From Geobacter sp. FeAm09 (GTDB taxonomy: Bacteria > Desulfobacterota > Desulfuromonadia > Geobacterales > Pseudopelobacteraceae), in assembly GCF_008330225.1 (NCBI RefSeq), contig NZ_CP042466.1, positions 2,846,001 to 2,910,000 on the forward strand: a stretch of DNA of 64,000 nucleotides. The letters are read 5' to 3'. Position numbers and translations under genes: made by a program. Within the stretch, counting starts at the first letter, position 1, and every line of letters starts with the position of its first letter. Below, in pieces: positions 62,639-64,000 of the stretch. The notes beneath the pieces were generated by a model. It worked only from the letters and a program-made list of their open reading frames with translations, was not told where the DNA came from and made no database searches.

Positions 62639-63505
62639 ATGTCCGCACCGATCACCACATACTCAGGGAAGACCACCGCCAACCACCGCATCACCGAACC
62701 GGCCCTCGTGCGCTGGGGTTTGACGGCCGCGGCCCTGGTCTTCCTGGCCCTGTTTCTCGTCCTCCCCCTGGCGGCGGTGTTCAGCCAGGCCTTCGACAAG
62801 GGGCTGGCAATCTATCTGGACGCCCTCAAGGAGCCGGACACCCTGTCGTCCATCAAGCTGACCCTGATCACCGCCGCCGTGGCGGTGCCGCTCAACCTGG
62901 TGTTCGGCGTGACGGCCGCCTGGGCCATTGCCAAGTTCACCTTTCCGGGCAAGAACCTGCTGATCACCCTGATCGACCTCCCCTTCTCGGTCTCCCCGGT
63001 CATCTCGGGCCTGATCTTCGTGCTGCTGTTCGGCCGCCAGGGGTGGCTCGGCCCGTGGCTCGACGCCCACGACACCAAGATCGTCTTCGCCGTGCCGGGC
63101 ATCATCCTGGCCACCATCTTCGTCACCTTCCCCTTCATCGCCCGGGAGTTGATCCCGCTCATGGAAGCCCAGGGGAGGGACGAGGAGGAGGCGGCCCTGG
63201 TGCTGGGCGCCAGCGGCTTGCAGACATTCTTCCGGGTGACCCTGCCCAACGTCAAGTGGGGCATCATCTACGGCGTGATCCTGTGCAACGCCCGGGCCAT
63301 GGGGGAATTCGGGGCCGTGTCGGTCGTCTCCGGCCATATCCGCGGCAGCACCAACACGGTGCCGCTGCACGTGGAGATCCTCTACAACGAGTACAACTAC
63401 ACGGCCGCCTTTGCCGTGGCCTCGCTCCTGGCCTTCCTGGCCCTGATCACCCTGGCGGTGAAGAGCGTGGCGGAATGGAAAGTGCGGCAGCAGTTGGGCG
63501 ACTGA
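62639..63505 (+). CDS. cysW: Sulfate ABC transporter permease CysW
   Basis: The 288-residue permease has an N-terminal cytoplasmic segment, then about six membrane helices. The EAA-loop is in [20 protein letters not shown], followed by [19 protein letters not shown], typical of CysW. It pairs with CysT and with the ATPase encoded at 63675. Start 62639 follows the repeat element closely; no strong ribosome site was seen. Confidence 0.94.
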   Translation: MSAPITTYSGKTTANHRITEPALVRWGLTAAALVFLALFLVLPLAAVFSQAFDKGLAIYLDALKEPDTLSSIKLTLITAAVAVPLNLVFGVTAAWAIAKFTFPGKNLLITLIDLPFSVSPVISGLIFVLLFGRQGWLGPWLDAHDTKIVFAVPGIILATIFVTFPFIARELIPLMEAQGRDEEEAALVLGASGLQTFFRVTLPNVKWGIIYGVILCNARAMGEFGAVSVVSGHIRGSTNTVPLHVEILYNEYNYTAAFAVASLLAFLALITLAVKSVAEWKVRQQLGD

Positions 63506-63521
63506 TAGTTTAAATCTAAAA

Positions 63522-63643
63522 TCTGCCACAGAGACACAGAGACACGGAGAAAGTCAAAAGAGACACGACGGAAAGACAAAACGAGCTTTTCAACGCAGTT
63601 TAAGATTTATGTTTCCTCTGTGTCTCCGTGTCTCTGTGGCAGA
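63522..63643. repeat. Fold-back repeat element, copy 3
   Basis: 28-base inverted arms (63522-63549 and 63616-63643) of the same CACAGAGACAC family differ at two positions. The element lies between cysW and cysA, about 30 bases before the cysA start. Confidence 0.85.
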
Positions 63644-63674
63644 AGTTAAAGAATCTGATTTTATAGGTGATCCC

Positions 63675-64000
63675 ATGAGTATTGAGGTAGAAAACATCCA
63701 TAAGCAGTTCGGCAGCTTCACCGCCCTGGACGACGTCACCCTTTCCATCCCCTCGGGGGAACTGGTGGCGCTCCTGGGGCCGTCCGGGTCGGGCAAGACC
63801 ACCCTGCTGCGGATCATTGCCGGCCTGGAGCGCACGGACAGCGGGCGCATCCTCTTCAACGGCGAAGACACCACCGAGCGCCATGTGCGGGAACGCAAGG
63901 TCGGGTTCGTCTTCCAGCACTACGCCCTGTTCAAGCACATGACCGTCTTCGACAACGTGGCCTTTGGGCTGAACGTCAGGCCGCGCGGCACCCGCCCCGC
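63675..64000 (+). CDS. cysA: Sulfate ABC transporter ATPase CysA, N-terminal part (cut by window edge)
   Basis: The visible 108 residues start [20 protein letters not shown] and contain Walker [19 protein letters not shown] and the Q-loop region [16 protein letters not shown]. This is a typical CysA-type ABC ATPase that powers sulfate uptake with CysT and CysW. The rest lies beyond the window. Confidence 0.95.
   Translation, partial: MSIEVENIHKQFGSFTALDDVTLSIPSGELVALLGPSGSGKTTLLRIIAGLERTDSGRILFNGEDTTERHVRERKVGFVFQHYALFKHMTVFDNVAFGLNVRPRGTRP

Noticed and set aside
58556-63643. CRISPR array made of the CACAGAGACAC repeats
   Set aside because: Only three widely spaced inverted-repeat copies, no regular spacers and no cas genes.

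Overview
The window reads as a GC-rich chromosome segment from a Geobacter-like member of the Desulfuromonadia (Geobacterales). This is inferred from gene content: multihaem c-type cytochrome, many sigma-54 activators and two-component proteins, HDOD proteins, FeoB with a DtxR/FeoA fusion, and an anaerobe-type sulfur assimilation cluster. No phage, insertion sequence, rRNA or CRISPR array was seen.

Layout. 1-3.8 kb: partial ferritin-like gene, ettA, a DUF721 gene with a small membrane protein, and the DUF3343-yedF pair. 3.9-8.2 kb: translation operon ffh-rpsP-KH protein-rimM-trmD-RNA methyltransferase-rplS with promoter and terminator. 8.2-19.0 kb: rnhB, a metallophosphoesterase, a PilB/GspE-like ATPase with c-di-GMP-type N-terminal motifs plus an HDOD protein, a 59-residue protein, mltG, a ferritin-like protein, nudC, a FecR/DUF6600 protein and an apgM-type mutase. 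19.1-24.2 kb: iron block (DtxR-FeoA, Cys-rich protein, feoB, fur, two candidate Fur sites), an MFS transporter and a 65-residue cysteine protein.

24.4-29.4 kb is the most system-like accessory region: an outer-membrane channel-like protein, a periplasmic tetrahaem cytochrome and a periplasmic flavoprotein reductase, divergent from an XylR/DmpR-type sigma-54 activator. Between them lie a sigma-54-like promoter and two tandem dyads with a 20-bp period. It looks like an inducible respiratory module for an unsaturated, possibly aromatic, acid. 29.6-38.1 kb: HDOD/phosphorelay operon and a small envelope-protein cluster. 38.3-40.4 kb: a lipoprotein-like protein with fourteen beta-propeller repeats. 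40.8-48.2 kb: chemosensory cluster (cheW, two chemoreceptors, response regulators, a kinase, cheX) without cheA.

48.2-55.3 kb: envelope and translation genes rseP-dxr-cdsA-uppS-frr-pyrH-tsf-rpsB on the minus strand, then tRNA-Val. cdsA appears to start at ATT. 56.0-64.0 kb: sulfur assimilation. A SAM-I riboswitch controls an O-acylhomoserine sulfhydrylase, followed by a ThiS-like carrier with a C-terminal extension, an E1-like enzyme, a JAMM protease, a sirohaem sulfite reductase, a TusA-like protein and a sulfate ABC importer. Together these fit protein-thiocarboxylate-dependent homocysteine synthesis from sulfate. Three fold-back repeats sit between genes of this cluster.

Four genes (rnhB, the FecR/DUF6600 gene, apgM and the MFS gene) are interrupted by frameshifts, each repaired by adding one base to a C/G homopolymer of 6-8. 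This pattern suggests base-calling errors in the assembly more than real pseudogenes.
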